Shown: piece after piece, positions 41,704-50,793 of the stretch
Position numbering within the stretch: the first letter of the stretch is position 1
How the letters are laid out: each line of letters starts with the position of its first letter
DNA from: JAPLVB01 sp964353635
Lineage (GTDB): Archaea > Aenigmatarchaeota > Aenigmatarchaeia > QMZP01
NCBI GenBank assembly: GCA_964353635.1
Contig: CAYGVS010000003.1
Span: 1-60,973 of the forward strand
Direction of reading: 5' to 3'
Length of the DNA: 60,973 bases
Position numbers and translations under genes: made by a program
The notes under the pieces: generated by a model
The model's database searches: none
What the model was told of the DNA's origin: nothing
Seen by the model: only the letters and a program-made list of their open reading frames with translations

Positions 41704-42993
41704 ATGAAAATTTCAGTCATCGGAGCAGGATATGTCGGCCTGTGCACTGGCCTGGGCTTTGCAAAAAAAGGCCACTCTGTCATATTTCATGATGTCTCGA
41801 GGGATGTCGTCGAAAGGATAAACAGGATGGAGCCAGCTTTCTACGAGCCTATGGTCGAGGATGCCCTGAAGGAAGCTGTCGCAAAGAGGCTTGCAAAGGC
41901 ATCAGAAGACCTGGATTACGCTGTTTCCAATTCCGAGATTACTTTCATCTGCGTCCCTACCCCACCAAAATCAGACGGTAGCATCGATGTTGCTTATATA
42001 AGGGAGGCTTCTGCTGCCCTGGGAAAAGCGCTGTCAAAGAAGAAAGGCTACCATCTGGTTGTAATGAAGTCCACAGTCCTTCCGGAGACAACGGAAAGGA
42101 TAGCGCTGCCTGCATTGGAAAAGAATTCCAATAAGGTCTGCGGCAGGGATTTCGGATTGTGCATGAACCCCGAATTCCTAAGAGAGGGATCGGCCCTTGA
42201 GGACTTTCTGCGGCCTGACAGGATAGTTATTGGCTCATTTGACCAGAGATCAGGTGATTTTCTGGAAGGCTTCTACAAAGGCTTCGGCTGCCCAATTCTG
42301 AGGACCAGCATAAAAACTGCCGAGATGATAAAATATGTCTCAAACGCCTTCCTTGCTACCAAAATCTCCTTCTCCAACGAGATTGGCAATGCATGCAAGA
42401 AGATGGGCATTGATGTTTATGATGTCATGAAAGGGGTCGGTATGGACAAAAGGATTTCTCCCCATTTCCTTAATGCGGGAATAGGCTTTGGTGGATCGTG
42501 TTTCCCCAAGGATGTGAGCGCCCTGATAAGCAAGTCCAGGGATGTGGATGCCCAGCCTTTAATCATGGAAAGCGTGATGGAAATCAACAGGGAGCAGCCG
42601 TTTAAGTTGATCGAGCTTCTCAAGAAAAAAGGCCCTATCAGAGGAAAAAGCGTTTCCGTGCTCGGCCTTGCCTTCAAAGCCGACACTGATGACATAAGGG
42701 AAGCCCCGTCGCTGAGGATAGTGGAAAGGCTTATGCAGGAAGGATGTGAAGTGAGGGTATATGATCCAAAGGCCATGGGAAAATTCAGGGAGAAATTCCC
42801 GCAGATAAGCTATTTCCATTCCAGTCGCGATTGCCTGAAAGGCTCTGATGTGTGCATCATCCTCACGGAATGGAGTGAATTCAGGGATCTTGGGGAAAAT
42901 GATTTTAATCTCATGAGGAACAAGGTAATAATCGAGGGAAGAAAGGTTCTGAACCCATCTAAGGTAAGGGGTTTTGAAGGCATTTGCTGGTGA
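41704..42993 (+). CDS. ugd: UDP-glucose 6-dehydrogenase family, 429 aa
   Basis: Oxidises a UDP-sugar twice with NAD, most likely UDP-glucose to UDP-glucuronate. The Rossmann motif VIGAGYVG is at residues 5-12; CVPTPPKSDGSIDV, KSTVLPETTER and MNPEFLREGSALEDF follow; the catalytic Cys266 is in FGGSCFPKD. The C-terminal UDP-binding domain (GLAFKADTDDIREAPS, YDPKA) is complete. UDP-ManNAc dehydrogenases are similar and cannot be fully excluded, but the adjacent UDP-glucuronate decarboxylase-like gene makes UDP-glucose the logical substrate. First gene of the plus-strand operon up to 47716. Confidence 0.88.
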   Translation: MKISVIGAGYVGLCTGLGFAKKGHSVIFHDVSRDVVERINRMEPAFYEPMVEDALKEAVAKRLAKASEDLDYAVSNSEITFICVPTPPKSDGSIDVAYIREASAALGKALSKKKGYHLVVMKSTVLPETTERIALPALEKNSNKVCGRDFGLCMNPEFLREGSALEDFLRPDRIVIGSFDQRSGDFLEGFYKGFGCPILRTSIKTAEMIKYVSNAFLATKISFSNEIGNACKKMGIDVYDVMKGVGMDKRISPHFLNAGIGFGGSCFPKDVSALISKSRDVDAQPLIMESVMEINREQPFKLIELLKKKGPIRGKSVSVLGLAFKADTDDIREAPSLRIVERLMQEGCEVRVYDPKAMGKFREKFPQISYFHSSRDCLKGSDVCIILTEWSEFRDLGENDFNLMRNKVIIEGRKVLNPSKVRGFEGICW

Positions 42994-42998
42994 AAATG

Positions 42999-43811
42999 AT
43001 GAAAGCTATCATTCTGGCTGCTGGAAAGGGGACAAGGCTCAGGCCTCTCACCTATGGCATACCCAAGCCTCTTCTGCCGGTCAAAGGCAAGCCCATAATT
43101 GACTATGTCATAAGGAATATTCTCACAGTCAAAGAAATAGACGAGATAATCGTTGCCATCTCCGGGACTATCGGGAATGATTTCCAGGAGAGGATACTCT
43201 CCCATACGCACGGCATATGCGTTGACAGCTACCTTAAAAACCTGGAGTACAGGATTCCTGTGCGCACAATCCCGTCTCCCCAAAGGGAGACTGCAGGAGA
43301 CCTGCTTCATGTCCTCATGGAAAGCGATTACAAGAAAGGCACTGTGCTTGTGGCCTACGGGGATAACTTAACTGATGTGAACCTCCAGCCAATGATTGAT
43401 TATCACAGGGAATGCAAGAAAAGGCTTAACATAGCTGCGACTGTCCTGCTTTTCGAAGTGCCTGAAAAGGATGTCGGCAGGTTCGGAATAGCGAAGATAA
43501 AGGAGGTCAGCGGATTCAGCCTTATCGAGAGCTTCGTAGAGAAGCCCGAGCTCAAGCACGCCCCTTCCAGGCTGGCAAACGCAGGGTATTACATATTTGA
43601 CATCGAAGATGTGTTCCATCTGTTTCCCAGGGAGAAGATAAAGATGGAGCAGTCCATATTCCCGATTCTGGCATCGCAGAACAAGCTTGCCGCCTTCGTC
43701 TCCAAGCTGCCTTTCTGGATTGACATTGGAGATAAGGAGGCTTATGAGGAGGCCAATAAGCTGGCGCATGAGAACCTCATAATCCCTCCTCCGCTGCCTA
43801 ACGGGAGATGA
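42999..43811 (+). CDS. Sugar-phosphate nucleotidyltransferase, 270 aa
   Basis: Activates a sugar-1-phosphate with an NTP. The N-terminal AIILAAGKGTRLRPLTYGIP and KPLLPVKGKPIIDYV are the nucleotide-binding signature of the RmlA/GalU family; VAYGDNLTD marks the product/metal site, followed by FVEKPEL and DIGDKEAYEEAN. The presence of UDP-glucose dehydrogenase immediately upstream suggests UTP:glucose-1-phosphate uridylyltransferase activity, but dTTP use cannot be excluded. The ATG at 42999 is chosen because GGTGA (42989-42993), overlapping the previous stop, is five bases away; ATG 42996 and an upstream TTG are alternatives. Confidence 0.85.
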   Translation: MKAIILAAGKGTRLRPLTYGIPKPLLPVKGKPIIDYVIRNILTVKEIDEIIVAISGTIGNDFQERILSHTHGICVDSYLKNLEYRIPVRTIPSPQRETAGDLLHVLMESDYKKGTVLVAYGDNLTDVNLQPMIDYHRECKKRLNIAATVLLFEVPEKDVGRFGIAKIKEVSGFSLIESFVEKPELKHAPSRLANAGYYIFDIEDVFHLFPREKIKMEQSIFPILASQNKLAAFVSKLPFWIDIGDKEAYEEANKLAHENLIIPPPLPNGR

Positions 43812-43812
43812 T

Positions 43813-44733
43813 ATGGAGACTGCGCTCGTAACCGGCGGGGCAGGGTTCTTGGGCTCCTGGCTTTGCCAGGACCTTGCCAAGAGCTATAGCGTCGTATGTG
43901 TTGACAATTTCTTGACAGGGAAAAAGCAGAACATAGCTCATCTTCTTGAAAGCAAATGCTTCAAGCTGCTCAGCCATGACGTTTCAAAGCCTCTGGCATA
44001 TGAAGGCAGAGTCGACCATATCTTCCATCTTTCCTCTCCTGCGTCTCCGGTTGATTACCAGAAGGTTCCGGTGGAAACCATGCTCGCCAATTCTTTGGGG
44101 ACCTATAACATGCTCAACCTGGCCGCTTCTAAGAAGGCCAAATTCCTGCTGGCCAGCACGAGCGAAGTCTATGGGGATCCCAAGGAGCATCCTCAAAGCG
44201 AAGACTATTGGGGCAATGTTAATCCGGTGGGTCCCAGGAGCTGCTATGATGAATCCAAGAGGTTCGCTGAGGCCTTGACTATGGCTTACTTCAGGAAGGG
44301 AGTGAACGCCAGGATAGTGAGGATATTCAACACGTATGGCCCGAGGATGAGGAAGGACGATGGCCGTGTCATCCCGAACTTCATCACGCAGGCGCTGTCA
44401 GGCAGTCCGATGACTGTTTATGGTGACGGAAAGCAGACCAGGAGCTTCTGCTTTGTTTCAGACCTCATATCTGGCCTGGAGAAGGCCATGTTCTCCGGCC
44501 CTGCCGGAGAGGTATTCAATCTGGGGAATCCTGACGAGCACAGTGTGATTGAGCTTGCGAATATCGTAAGGAGGATGGCTTCGTCAAAATCAGAGATTGT
44601 TCTCAAGGATTTGCCGGTGGATGACCCGGTGAAAAGGAAGCCTGACATAAGCAAGGCAAAGAAATATCTTGGATGGTCTCCAAAGGTTAGTCTGGAGGAA
44701 GGTTTGAGGAAGACCATAGAGGCATTCAGATGA
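43813..44733 (+). CDS. UDP-glucuronate decarboxylase (UDP-xylose synthase)-like SDR, 306 aa
   Basis: Extended SDR enzyme. The NAD motif TGGAGFLG is at residues 7-14 and the catalytic Tyr145/Lys149 in SCYDESKRFAEA. Phrases LASTSEVYGDPKEHPQSEDY, VNPVGPRSCYDE, RIFNTYGPRMRKDDGRVIPN and VYGDGKQTRSFCFVSDLISG are characteristic of UDP-xylose synthase rather than of generic epimerases. It would convert UDP-glucuronate, made by the upstream dehydrogenase, to UDP-xylose. One base separates it from the previous stop and it overlaps the next start (ATGA). Substrate specificity is inferred from motifs and neighbourhood. Confidence 0.87.
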   Translation: METALVTGGAGFLGSWLCQDLAKSYSVVCVDNFLTGKKQNIAHLLESKCFKLLSHDVSKPLAYEGRVDHIFHLSSPASPVDYQKVPVETMLANSLGTYNMLNLAASKKAKFLLASTSEVYGDPKEHPQSEDYWGNVNPVGPRSCYDESKRFAEALTMAYFRKGVNARIVRIFNTYGPRMRKDDGRVIPNFITQALSGSPMTVYGDGKQTRSFCFVSDLISGLEKAMFSGPAGEVFNLGNPDEHSVIELANIVRRMASSKSEIVLKDLPVDDPVKRKPDISKAKKYLGWSPKVSLEEGLRKTIEAFR

Positions 44734-45674
44734 AACTAACGAGGCTGTTTCCCCTGGTTGGGATTTTCATCTTCGCATACATACTCATGAACATAGATGT
44801 GGCGAAGACCCTGGATATAATCCTACGGGCAGACCCTTTATTTGTATTGTTAGGCGCGTCGATGATAGTTATTGCTGTGATCGTGAAATCAATAAAATGG
44901 AAATTTCTGATTGCGCTCTATGATAAGGAGTATCCCCTTAGTAAAATCATAAAGTCATGGCTCATGGGCTTTTCGATAAGCATGGTGACCCCGGCAAGGG
45001 TTGGTGATATCTCAAGGGCTTATTACATAAAGGATAAGATGGGGGTTGGAAAAGGGATGATCACGGTTGTTGCTGACAGGATAATTGATGTAGCTATTCT
45101 TTTTTCTCTGGCTGTATTGGGATTCATCTTTTTTATTGGCTTCTTCACCCAGTACTCTAGTATCTTTTATTGGGTCATTGGGCTGTTCCTCCTGTTCATT
45201 GCCGGGGTTTATCTCTCAACAAAGAAAAGGGTTATCAGGACGGTTTTAAGGCCTATTTTCAGCAGATTTGTCCCTGAAAAGCACAAGTCAAAAATCAACC
45301 TCACCTTCAATGATTTCTATGATGGACTAGGCACAATGAGGGAAAACAAAAGAAATGTTGTCATAGCATCATTACTTGGAATCGTTGTGTGGTTTTTCTC
45401 TATAATCCAGTATTATTTGTTGGCTATTGCAATAGGCATCCAGGTGCCCATTGCTTATTTCCTTTCAATCGTTCCTATCGTGGTGCTGCTTGATATGCTT
45501 CCCATATCATTCTCTGGAATCGGAACCCGCGACGCCGCGTTAATACTGTTCCTTTCGCTCGTTTCTGTGGGCAAAGAATATGCGATCTCCCTTTCGCTGC
45601 TTGTCCTATTCTTTGGCTATCTTACGGCAGGGCTTGCGGGTGCTGCTTTTATTCTTAGGGAGCATGCCAGATAG
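44730..45674 (+). CDS. Flippase-like integral membrane protein (UPF0104/AglD-C type), 314 aa
   Basis: About eight membrane helices with the family motifs KSIKWKFLIAL, SMVTPARVGDISRAYYIK and the C-terminal PISFSGIGTRDAALILF. Members of this group (lysylphosphatidylglycerol synthetase TM region) occur with archaeal glycosyltransferases and in AglD as the C-terminal domain; a role in moving lipid-linked sugars is often proposed but unproven. Overlaps the previous gene (ATGA 44730-44733). The following GT2 gene may work with it as a split AglD-like pair. Confidence 0.82.
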   Translation: MKLTRLFPLVGIFIFAYILMNIDVAKTLDIILRADPLFVLLGASMIVIAVIVKSIKWKFLIALYDKEYPLSKIIKSWLMGFSISMVTPARVGDISRAYYIKDKMGVGKGMITVVADRIIDVAILFSLAVLGFIFFIGFFTQYSSIFYWVIGLFLLFIAGVYLSTKKRVIRTVLRPIFSRFVPEKHKSKINLTFNDFYDGLGTMRENKRNVVIASLLGIVVWFFSIIQYYLLAIAIGIQVPIAYFLSIVPIVVLLDMLPISFSGIGTRDAALILFLSLVSVGKEYAISLSLLVLFFGYLTAGLAGAAFILREHAR

Positions 45675-45709
45675 CATTATAAATTTCGCTACCAATCATA
45701 AAATGGTGA

Positions 45710-46603
45710 ATGTCTTTGAAAATCTCGGTAATAATCCCGACATTGAATGAGGAAGCCACTGTAGCGAAGGTCGTAAAGGATTTCAGGAAGAACAGGAAGG
45801 TAAGCGAGGTCATAGTTTTTGATGGCAATTCCTCTGACAGGACAAGGGAAAACGCAAGGAAGGCCGGGGCGAAAGTGCTCACACAGGACGGAAAGGGGAA
45901 AGGGATCGCCATAAGGGAGATTTTTGACAGGGTTGACACAGACATTTATGTCCTTGTTGACGGCGATGACACATACCCTGCAGAAAGCCTGGATGCGCTC
46001 CTCAATCCTGTATTGGAAAACAAGGCTGATATGGTGGTCGGAACGAGGATAAATAAAATGAGCCAGAAAGGTTCCCTGACAAGGTTTCATAGGTTCGGGA
46101 ACAAATTCATTTCAAGCCTCCTCAGCTTAAGCTTTGGCCAGAGGCTGACTGATGTTTTATCTGGCTATAGGGTAATCAAAAGGTCTGTTGTAAAAAGGAC
46201 TGTCATTACATCAAAAGGGTTTGAGGTTGAAACTGAGCTGAGCATCAAGGCCCTGCTTAACAATTTTAGGGTTCTTGAGGTACCGATAAAATACAGGAAA
46301 AGGTCTGTAAAAAGCGAGTCAAAACTAAGCTCATTCAGCGACGGATATCTGATAATCTACACTATCATATCAATGCTAAGAGATTATAAACCACTGTTGT
46401 TTTTTTCGGTGTTGTCGTTAATTTCAGGTGCTATAGGTTTGCTTACGGGCATATCTGTTGTCCAGGAATGGCTTGCAACCGGCCTCATAACAAGAATACC
46501 TACCGCCATTCTGTCAGCCCTCATGATATTCCTCAGCGTGCAATTCTTCACGATAGGAATTGTACTGGACTCAATAAAGAGAATGTTAGCGGAAAAGAAG
46601 TGA
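45710..46603 (+). CDS. Family 2 glycosyltransferase with C-terminal membrane helices, 297 aa
   Basis: GT-A fold enzyme of the dolichol-phosphate-sugar synthase type: VIIPTLNEEATVAKV, IVFDGNSSDRT, the metal motif DGDDTYPAE, and the acceptor-loop region SGYRVIKRSV, GFEVETELSIKAL. Two membrane helices at the end (FFSVLSLISGAIGLLTG, ILSALMIFLSVQFFTIGIV) anchor it. Likely product is a polyprenyl-phosphate sugar for envelope glycans. A TATA-like ATTATAAA at about 45676 suggests a possible internal promoter. Substrate unknown. Confidence 0.87.
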   Translation: MSLKISVIIPTLNEEATVAKVVKDFRKNRKVSEVIVFDGNSSDRTRENARKAGAKVLTQDGKGKGIAIREIFDRVDTDIYVLVDGDDTYPAESLDALLNPVLENKADMVVGTRINKMSQKGSLTRFHRFGNKFISSLLSLSFGQRLTDVLSGYRVIKRSVVKRTVITSKGFEVETELSIKALLNNFRVLEVPIKYRKRSVKSESKLSSFSDGYLIIYTIISMLRDYKPLLFFSVLSLISGAIGLLTGISVVQEWLATGLITRIPTAILSALMIFLSVQFFTIGIVLDSIKRMLAEKK

Positions 46604-46606
46604 TAA

Positions 46607-47716
46607 ATGCCTCTCGTGGGAATGGCATGTGATTTTATGATTACCGAATTGTTGATTCTGATTATATCACTTGTATTGCTCGGACTTCCTTTTATGATTG
46701 CATTCGCTTCCAGATTATTCAGGGAGCAGATGAATCCCAAACCATTCGAACCTAAAATCTCGATTATAATTCCCGCGCACAATGAAGAGAAAAACATAAG
46801 GTCAAAGGTTTTGGATTTGCTTTCAATTGATTATCCTAAAAACCGTTCACAAATAATTGTGGTTGATGACTGTTCCGATGACAGAACCGGTGACATATGC
46901 AGGCGGTTCAGAGGAAAAATAATATATAAGAAACTCAGCAAAAGGGAGGGAAAAATAGGTGCACTGAATGCTGGAATGAAACAGGCCAAAAATAATATCA
47001 TTGTCATTACCGACGCGGATACAAAAATCCAACCAGATTCGATTCGGATGCTGGTGAGGAATTTCAGCAGCCGAAAGATTGGTGCTGTGAACGGGAATCT
47101 TGAAATCAAGAATCATAAAGGCCTCATAGCCATGATGGAACGGGATTACGTGAATCAGAACAATAAGCTACTCTCAGCTGAAAGCAGGATGGGTTCTGTC
47201 GTATTTCTTTATGGCCAGCTGTGTGCATTTAGAAAGGATTTGATCAAAAAGATAGACCTTAAATCTGCTGTAGATGACATAGAAATTGCCCTGAGTATCC
47301 TTGAAATGGGAAATGATGTTGTACATGAAAGCCGGGCAGTAGTATTCGAAAAGCCTTCATCCACCCTTCATGATTTTTACAGACAGAAGAAAAGAAGAAC
47401 TGTGTGCAGCATGGAAGTGGTTTTCAGGCATATGGGGTTACTAAACCCAAGGTTTGGAGCAAAGGCCCTGTCGTTTTTCTCTCATAGAGTGATGCCATTC
47501 TTCAGCCCGTTTTTACTGGCGATTTTCATGTATGCAGCGGCTAGCATATCCTTTTATTTGATAGCTACGATATTATTAGGTGTTCTATTGGCCTCGATTT
47601 TCAAACCGGGATTTATTGCACATTTTATTTTCATGCAGGTTGTCGTAATCGCTTCTTGGATCAGCTTCCTTTCGGGAAATGCCCCGTCAGGGGCGAGCTG
47701 GAAACACAAGAAGTGA
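46607..47716 (+). CDS. Processive-type family 2 membrane glycosyltransferase, 369 aa
   Basis: Starts with a membrane helix (LLILIISLVLLGLPFMIAFA), then a GT2 catalytic domain: SIIIPAHNEEKNIR, VVDDCSDDRT, the nucleotide-sugar motif ITDADTKIQ and the catalytic base region SAVDDIEIALSI. KKRRT takes the place of the QxxRW motif (RQKKRRT), so processivity is uncertain. Two or three C-terminal helices follow. Codon use is AT-richer than in the upstream operon genes. The gene starts 3 bases after the previous stop. Met6 and Met11 are alternative starts. Confidence 0.85.
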   Translation: MPLVGMACDFMITELLILIISLVLLGLPFMIAFASRLFREQMNPKPFEPKISIIIPAHNEEKNIRSKVLDLLSIDYPKNRSQIIVVDDCSDDRTGDICRRFRGKIIYKKLSKREGKIGALNAGMKQAKNNIIVITDADTKIQPDSIRMLVRNFSSRKIGAVNGNLEIKNHKGLIAMMERDYVNQNNKLLSAESRMGSVVFLYGQLCAFRKDLIKKIDLKSAVDDIEIALSILEMGNDVVHESRAVVFEKPSSTLHDFYRQKKRRTVCSMEVVFRHMGLLNPRFGAKALSFFSHRVMPFFSPFLLAIFMYAAASISFYLIATILLGVLLASIFKPGFIAHFIFMQVVVIASWISFLSGNAPSGASWKHKK

Positions 47717-47736
47717 TTTCGCCTGCACAAGGCATA

Positions 47737-48444
47737 TCACAAAACAGACTTTAGCCTGAGGATGTACGGTATCATCCCCAGCTCCCTTCCGAATCTGAAA
47801 GAGCTCTTCATCATCTCATTCCATCTTACAGGGATCTCCTTTATCCGATATCCCTTCCTCTGGGCCCTTATGAGGATCTCCGCATCCCAGAACCAGCCTC
47901 TCCTCAGCGAGCGGTCGTATCCTGCATCCTTCACGAGCTCAAGTATGATTTCCCTCTTGAACGCCTTGAAGCCACACTGATGATCCCTCACACTCGAGCC
48001 GAAATAGAGCCGCAGGAAGCTGTTGTAAGCAAGGCTGAAAAGCAGACGCGAAAGCCGCCTTTCCGTGACCGCGCCCTTGGCGTATCTGCTGCCGATCGCA
48101 ATCCCGTGCCTCTTAGCCGCCTCCACGAGCGCGGGCAGATAGCTTATGTCCGCTGCCAGGTCTATGTCCATGAAGACTATGATATCGCCGTTGGTCTCCT
48201 TGAACGACCTTGCAAGGTTCTCCCGCCTCGTGTATCCTTTCTCGTATCTTATATAGTTGATATCCAGCTCCTGCTTCAACCCGGAGGCGACTTCCGGCGT
48301 GCTGTCAGTGGAGCCGTCGTCCACCACGAAAAATTCATAGCGGTGCCGCGAGCCCTGTAGGGATTCGTGGACGCGCCTGACATTATCCCTCAGCCTTCCG
48401 GCCTCATTGTACACAGGAAACAAAACAGACACCAGATTCTCCAT
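47737..48444 (-). CDS. Family 2 glycosyltransferase, 235 aa
   Basis: Soluble GT2 enzyme similar to ALG5/dolichyl-phosphate glucosyltransferases: SVLFPVYNEAGRLRDNV, FFVVDDGSTDSTPEV, YTRRENLARS, the metal motif MDIDLAADI, and DHQCGFKAFKREI, GWFWDAEIL. No membrane helix is obvious, unlike many ALG5 homologues. ATG 48444 is preferred because GTGGT precedes it at the right distance; an ATG/GTG three codons upstream is possible. The gene is on the opposite strand to its GT neighbours and is followed by a convergent arrangement at 47716. Confidence 0.87.
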   Translation of the reverse strand: MENLVSVLFPVYNEAGRLRDNVRRVHESLQGSRHRYEFFVVDDGSTDSTPEVASGLKQELDINYIRYEKGYTRRENLARSFKETNGDIIVFMDIDLAADISYLPALVEAAKRHGIAIGSRYAKGAVTERRLSRLLFSLAYNSFLRLYFGSSVRDHQCGFKAFKREIILELVKDAGYDRSLRRGWFWDAEILIRAQRKGYRIKEIPVRWNEMMKSSFRFGRELGMIPYILRLKSVL

Positions 48445-48519
48445 CCAAACCACTCTTTAATTTAAAGAAGATGCTTTTTAATTAGTTCACATACGTCTGA
48501 TTTATATTCTGTTAGAGAA

Positions 48520-49545
48520 TTAGCTGCTATTGAGGGCCTCGTATATTTCTGTGAACACATCTTTCAATCCTATCCTGATGTCCCATCCTGGATAGTGCGA
48601 CCTTACCTTGTTTATGTTGGATATCCACCAGATGTGGTCAGCCTCCCTCTCAGGCGCATTCTGGTATTTCATCTTCTTCCCTGTTATCTCATCTATCAGG
48701 TCAAAGCTCTCTAGCAGGGAAATCGAATTCTTCAAGCCTCCGCCCACATTGTAGACTTCCCCAGGCCTAGGCTTCTCCACGAACCTGTAGAACAGCAGGG
48801 CAAGGTCCCGCGCGTGTATCACGTCCCTCACCTGGTAGCCGCCATGTCCATACACGTTTAAGGTCTCGCCAGCAAGCGCCTTCTTCATGAAGAACGGCTC
48901 CCAGTTATGCATCTCCACGGCCTTTGCAGCTGCCCCGGTTATACACCCCATCCTGAACACGCCTGTCTTGAGTCCATAAAGGTAGGCATATTCCTGTGTA
49001 TAAAGATCTGCCGCTACCTTGGATACACCAAAAGGCGTGTGCATGTTCCTGTCAATCTGCAGGCTCTCATCAAAGCCGTCTTTAAGTGAAGGGCTCAGAG
49101 GCACGAACCTATTGCCTTCTTTCCTGTATGCAAAATGATTTGGCATTTCTCCATAGACCTTATTAGTGGAGCAGAACACGAATGGCACATCCTTGTTGTT
49201 TTGTCTTACAGCCTCCAGAAGGTTCAGCGTCCCCCACGCATTTATCTGGAAATCCTCGAGAGGTATCTCAATCGATTTTGGGTGGGAGGGTTGGGCTGCG
49301 GTGTGGATAACAGCATCGCATCTTTTAATCAGGTCAGCAATCCTTTCGTCCCTGATGTCTATCTCGTGATGCTCCACGCCGAAATCTTTCAGGAAGGATA
49401 CGTTGGGTTTAGTCTGGCCTTCGGCGCCGAATATTTTACCCCTCATATAATTGTCAACGCTTAATACATCCCAACCTTTTTCAGAAAAAAGCCTGCAGCA
49501 CTCAGTTCCCACTAGTCCAACACCGCCTGTCACTAGAACGCGCAT
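48520..49545 (-). CDS. NAD-dependent sugar epimerase, CDP-tyvelose/paratose 2-epimerase-like, 341 aa
   Basis: Extended SDR with VLVTGGVGLVGTECCRLF at the N-terminus, catalytic Thr-Lys region STNKVYGEMPN and a Y/F variant: the usual YxxxK appears as TPFGVSKVAADLY, so the catalytic Tyr is replaced by Phe if the alignment is right. The late phrases WEPFFMKKALAGE, GYQVRDVIHARDL and YNVGGG are seen in RfbE-type 2-epimerases, which naturally have an altered substrate pocket. ATG 49545 has AGGTGTT upstream; the frame is open to 49611 but that overlaps the upstream gene. Substrate unknown. Confidence 0.75.
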   Translation of the reverse strand: MRVLVTGGVGLVGTECCRLFSEKGWDVLSVDNYMRGKIFGAEGQTKPNVSFLKDFGVEHHEIDIRDERIADLIKRCDAVIHTAAQPSHPKSIEIPLEDFQINAWGTLNLLEAVRQNNKDVPFVFCSTNKVYGEMPNHFAYRKEGNRFVPLSPSLKDGFDESLQIDRNMHTPFGVSKVAADLYTQEYAYLYGLKTGVFRMGCITGAAAKAVEMHNWEPFFMKKALAGETLNVYGHGGYQVRDVIHARDLALLFYRFVEKPRPGEVYNVGGGLKNSISLLESFDLIDEITGKKMKYQNAPEREADHIWWISNINKVRSHYPGWDIRIGLKDVFTEIYEALNSS

Positions 49546-49597
49546 CAAAACACCTGTAAGAAATTCATATCTAAGTTTTATATCCTTTGGGTTTAGA

Positions 49598-50701
49598 TCA
49601 TTTCGCTCCAAAAAAGTTTTTCCTTATTCTTTCACTCTCATCAAATCGGTCGTTAGCCTGTGTCTTCTCTCCCCATGTCACAAGGGCTTTAAGCCCTTTA
49701 CTTATATTCCATTTAGGAACAAAGCCTATTTCCTTCTTCACCTTTGTTATGTCAGCGAAGTCGTGCCTGTTGTCTCCGACCCTGAAGTCGCCTGTGACAT
49801 TAGGCTGGACACCCGAGCCTGTCAACTCTGATAGGATTTCTGCAATCTCGTTCACGGAAACGGGTTCTCCTGTACCCAGATTGAAAACACCCTCTGCTTT
49901 GTGTTCCAGAACCTTGACAAGAAAATCCACAGCATCTTCTATGAAAACATAATCCCTCAATTGTTTGCCATCCTCAAATATCACAGGTGATTGTCCATTT
50001 TTGATTCGGCTAAGGAATATAGAGCATACCCCACTATACGGGTTGCTTAGGCTTTGCCCGGGACCGTAAATGCTAAAACCTCTGAAGACCATGGTGGATA
50101 TACCAAGTGCGCTTCCAAAAGTAAGGGCGAGGTTCTCTGTATCATACTTGGAAAGCGCATAAACTGATATAGGATTGATCGGCTTGCCCTCCTTTGTACC
50201 TATTGGAGAGACCTTTTCCCCGCATTTGGGGCAGTTGACTTCCCATTCTCCCCTTTCTAATAATTCCCTTTCCCTGAGTGGAGGGTAGACTATTCCACAA
50301 ACCTCACATTCATAGGTCCCTTCGCCATAAATGGTTTTTGAGCTTGGAATTATAATCCTCTTTACAGACTTCCTAATTTCAAGCTGGTTCAGGAGCACTT
50401 CATAAAGGTTAGCAGTGCCTATCGTATTTGTTTGAAGGAAGTGAACAGGCTTGTGCATGCTCTGACTTATACCGACTGCAGCGGCAAGGTGGTATACAGC
50501 TTCTACACCCTGTAATCCCTTAAGCCAGTCAGAAGGATTATTCACGCTGCCTTTAATGAATTCCACGTCTTCCGGGATATTCGTGTGATGGATTTGTGGA
50601 TCAAGGTTGTCAAGAATCCTCACACTGTTTCCTTCTTCGAGCAGCTTTTTCACAAGATGAGAACCGATAAAGCCGGCCCCTCCAGTGACAAGGATTTTCA
50701 T
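49598..50701 (-). CDS. NDP-sugar 4-epimerase with inserted zinc ribbon, 367 aa
   Basis: Extended SDR: VTGGAGFIGSHLVKKL, PSSKTIYGEG, Y181xxxK185 in SVYALSKYDTEN, and NLGTGEPVSVNEIAEIL. Between the Ser strand and the catalytic Tyr is an insertion with four Cys as CEVC (132, 135) and CPKC (157, 160), a zinc-ribbon knuckle known in a subset of epimerases such as dTDP-L-rhamnose 4-epimerases. That activity is a reasonable hypothesis. It is followed on the same strand by the 2-epimerase-like gene, so the two may act on one sugar. Divergent from the methyltransferase gene. Confidence 0.82.
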   Translation of the reverse strand: MKILVTGGAGFIGSHLVKKLLEEGNSVRILDNLDPQIHHTNIPEDVEFIKGSVNNPSDWLKGLQGVEAVYHLAAAVGISQSMHKPVHFLQTNTIGTANLYEVLLNQLEIRKSVKRIIIPSSKTIYGEGTYECEVCGIVYPPLRERELLERGEWEVNCPKCGEKVSPIGTKEGKPINPISVYALSKYDTENLALTFGSALGISTMVFRGFSIYGPGQSLSNPYSGVCSIFLSRIKNGQSPVIFEDGKQLRDYVFIEDAVDFLVKVLEHKAEGVFNLGTGEPVSVNEIAEILSELTGSGVQPNVTGDFRVGDNRHDFADITKVKKEIGFVPKWNISKGLKALVTWGEKTQANDRFDESERIRKNFFGAK

Positions 50702-50793
50702 GCGTATACTGATGGATTATGTCTTATAAAACTAACAGCGGATGGTTTGCCACCATTCCACAAATTTATATTCCTCACTCTTAGAAATGCATT

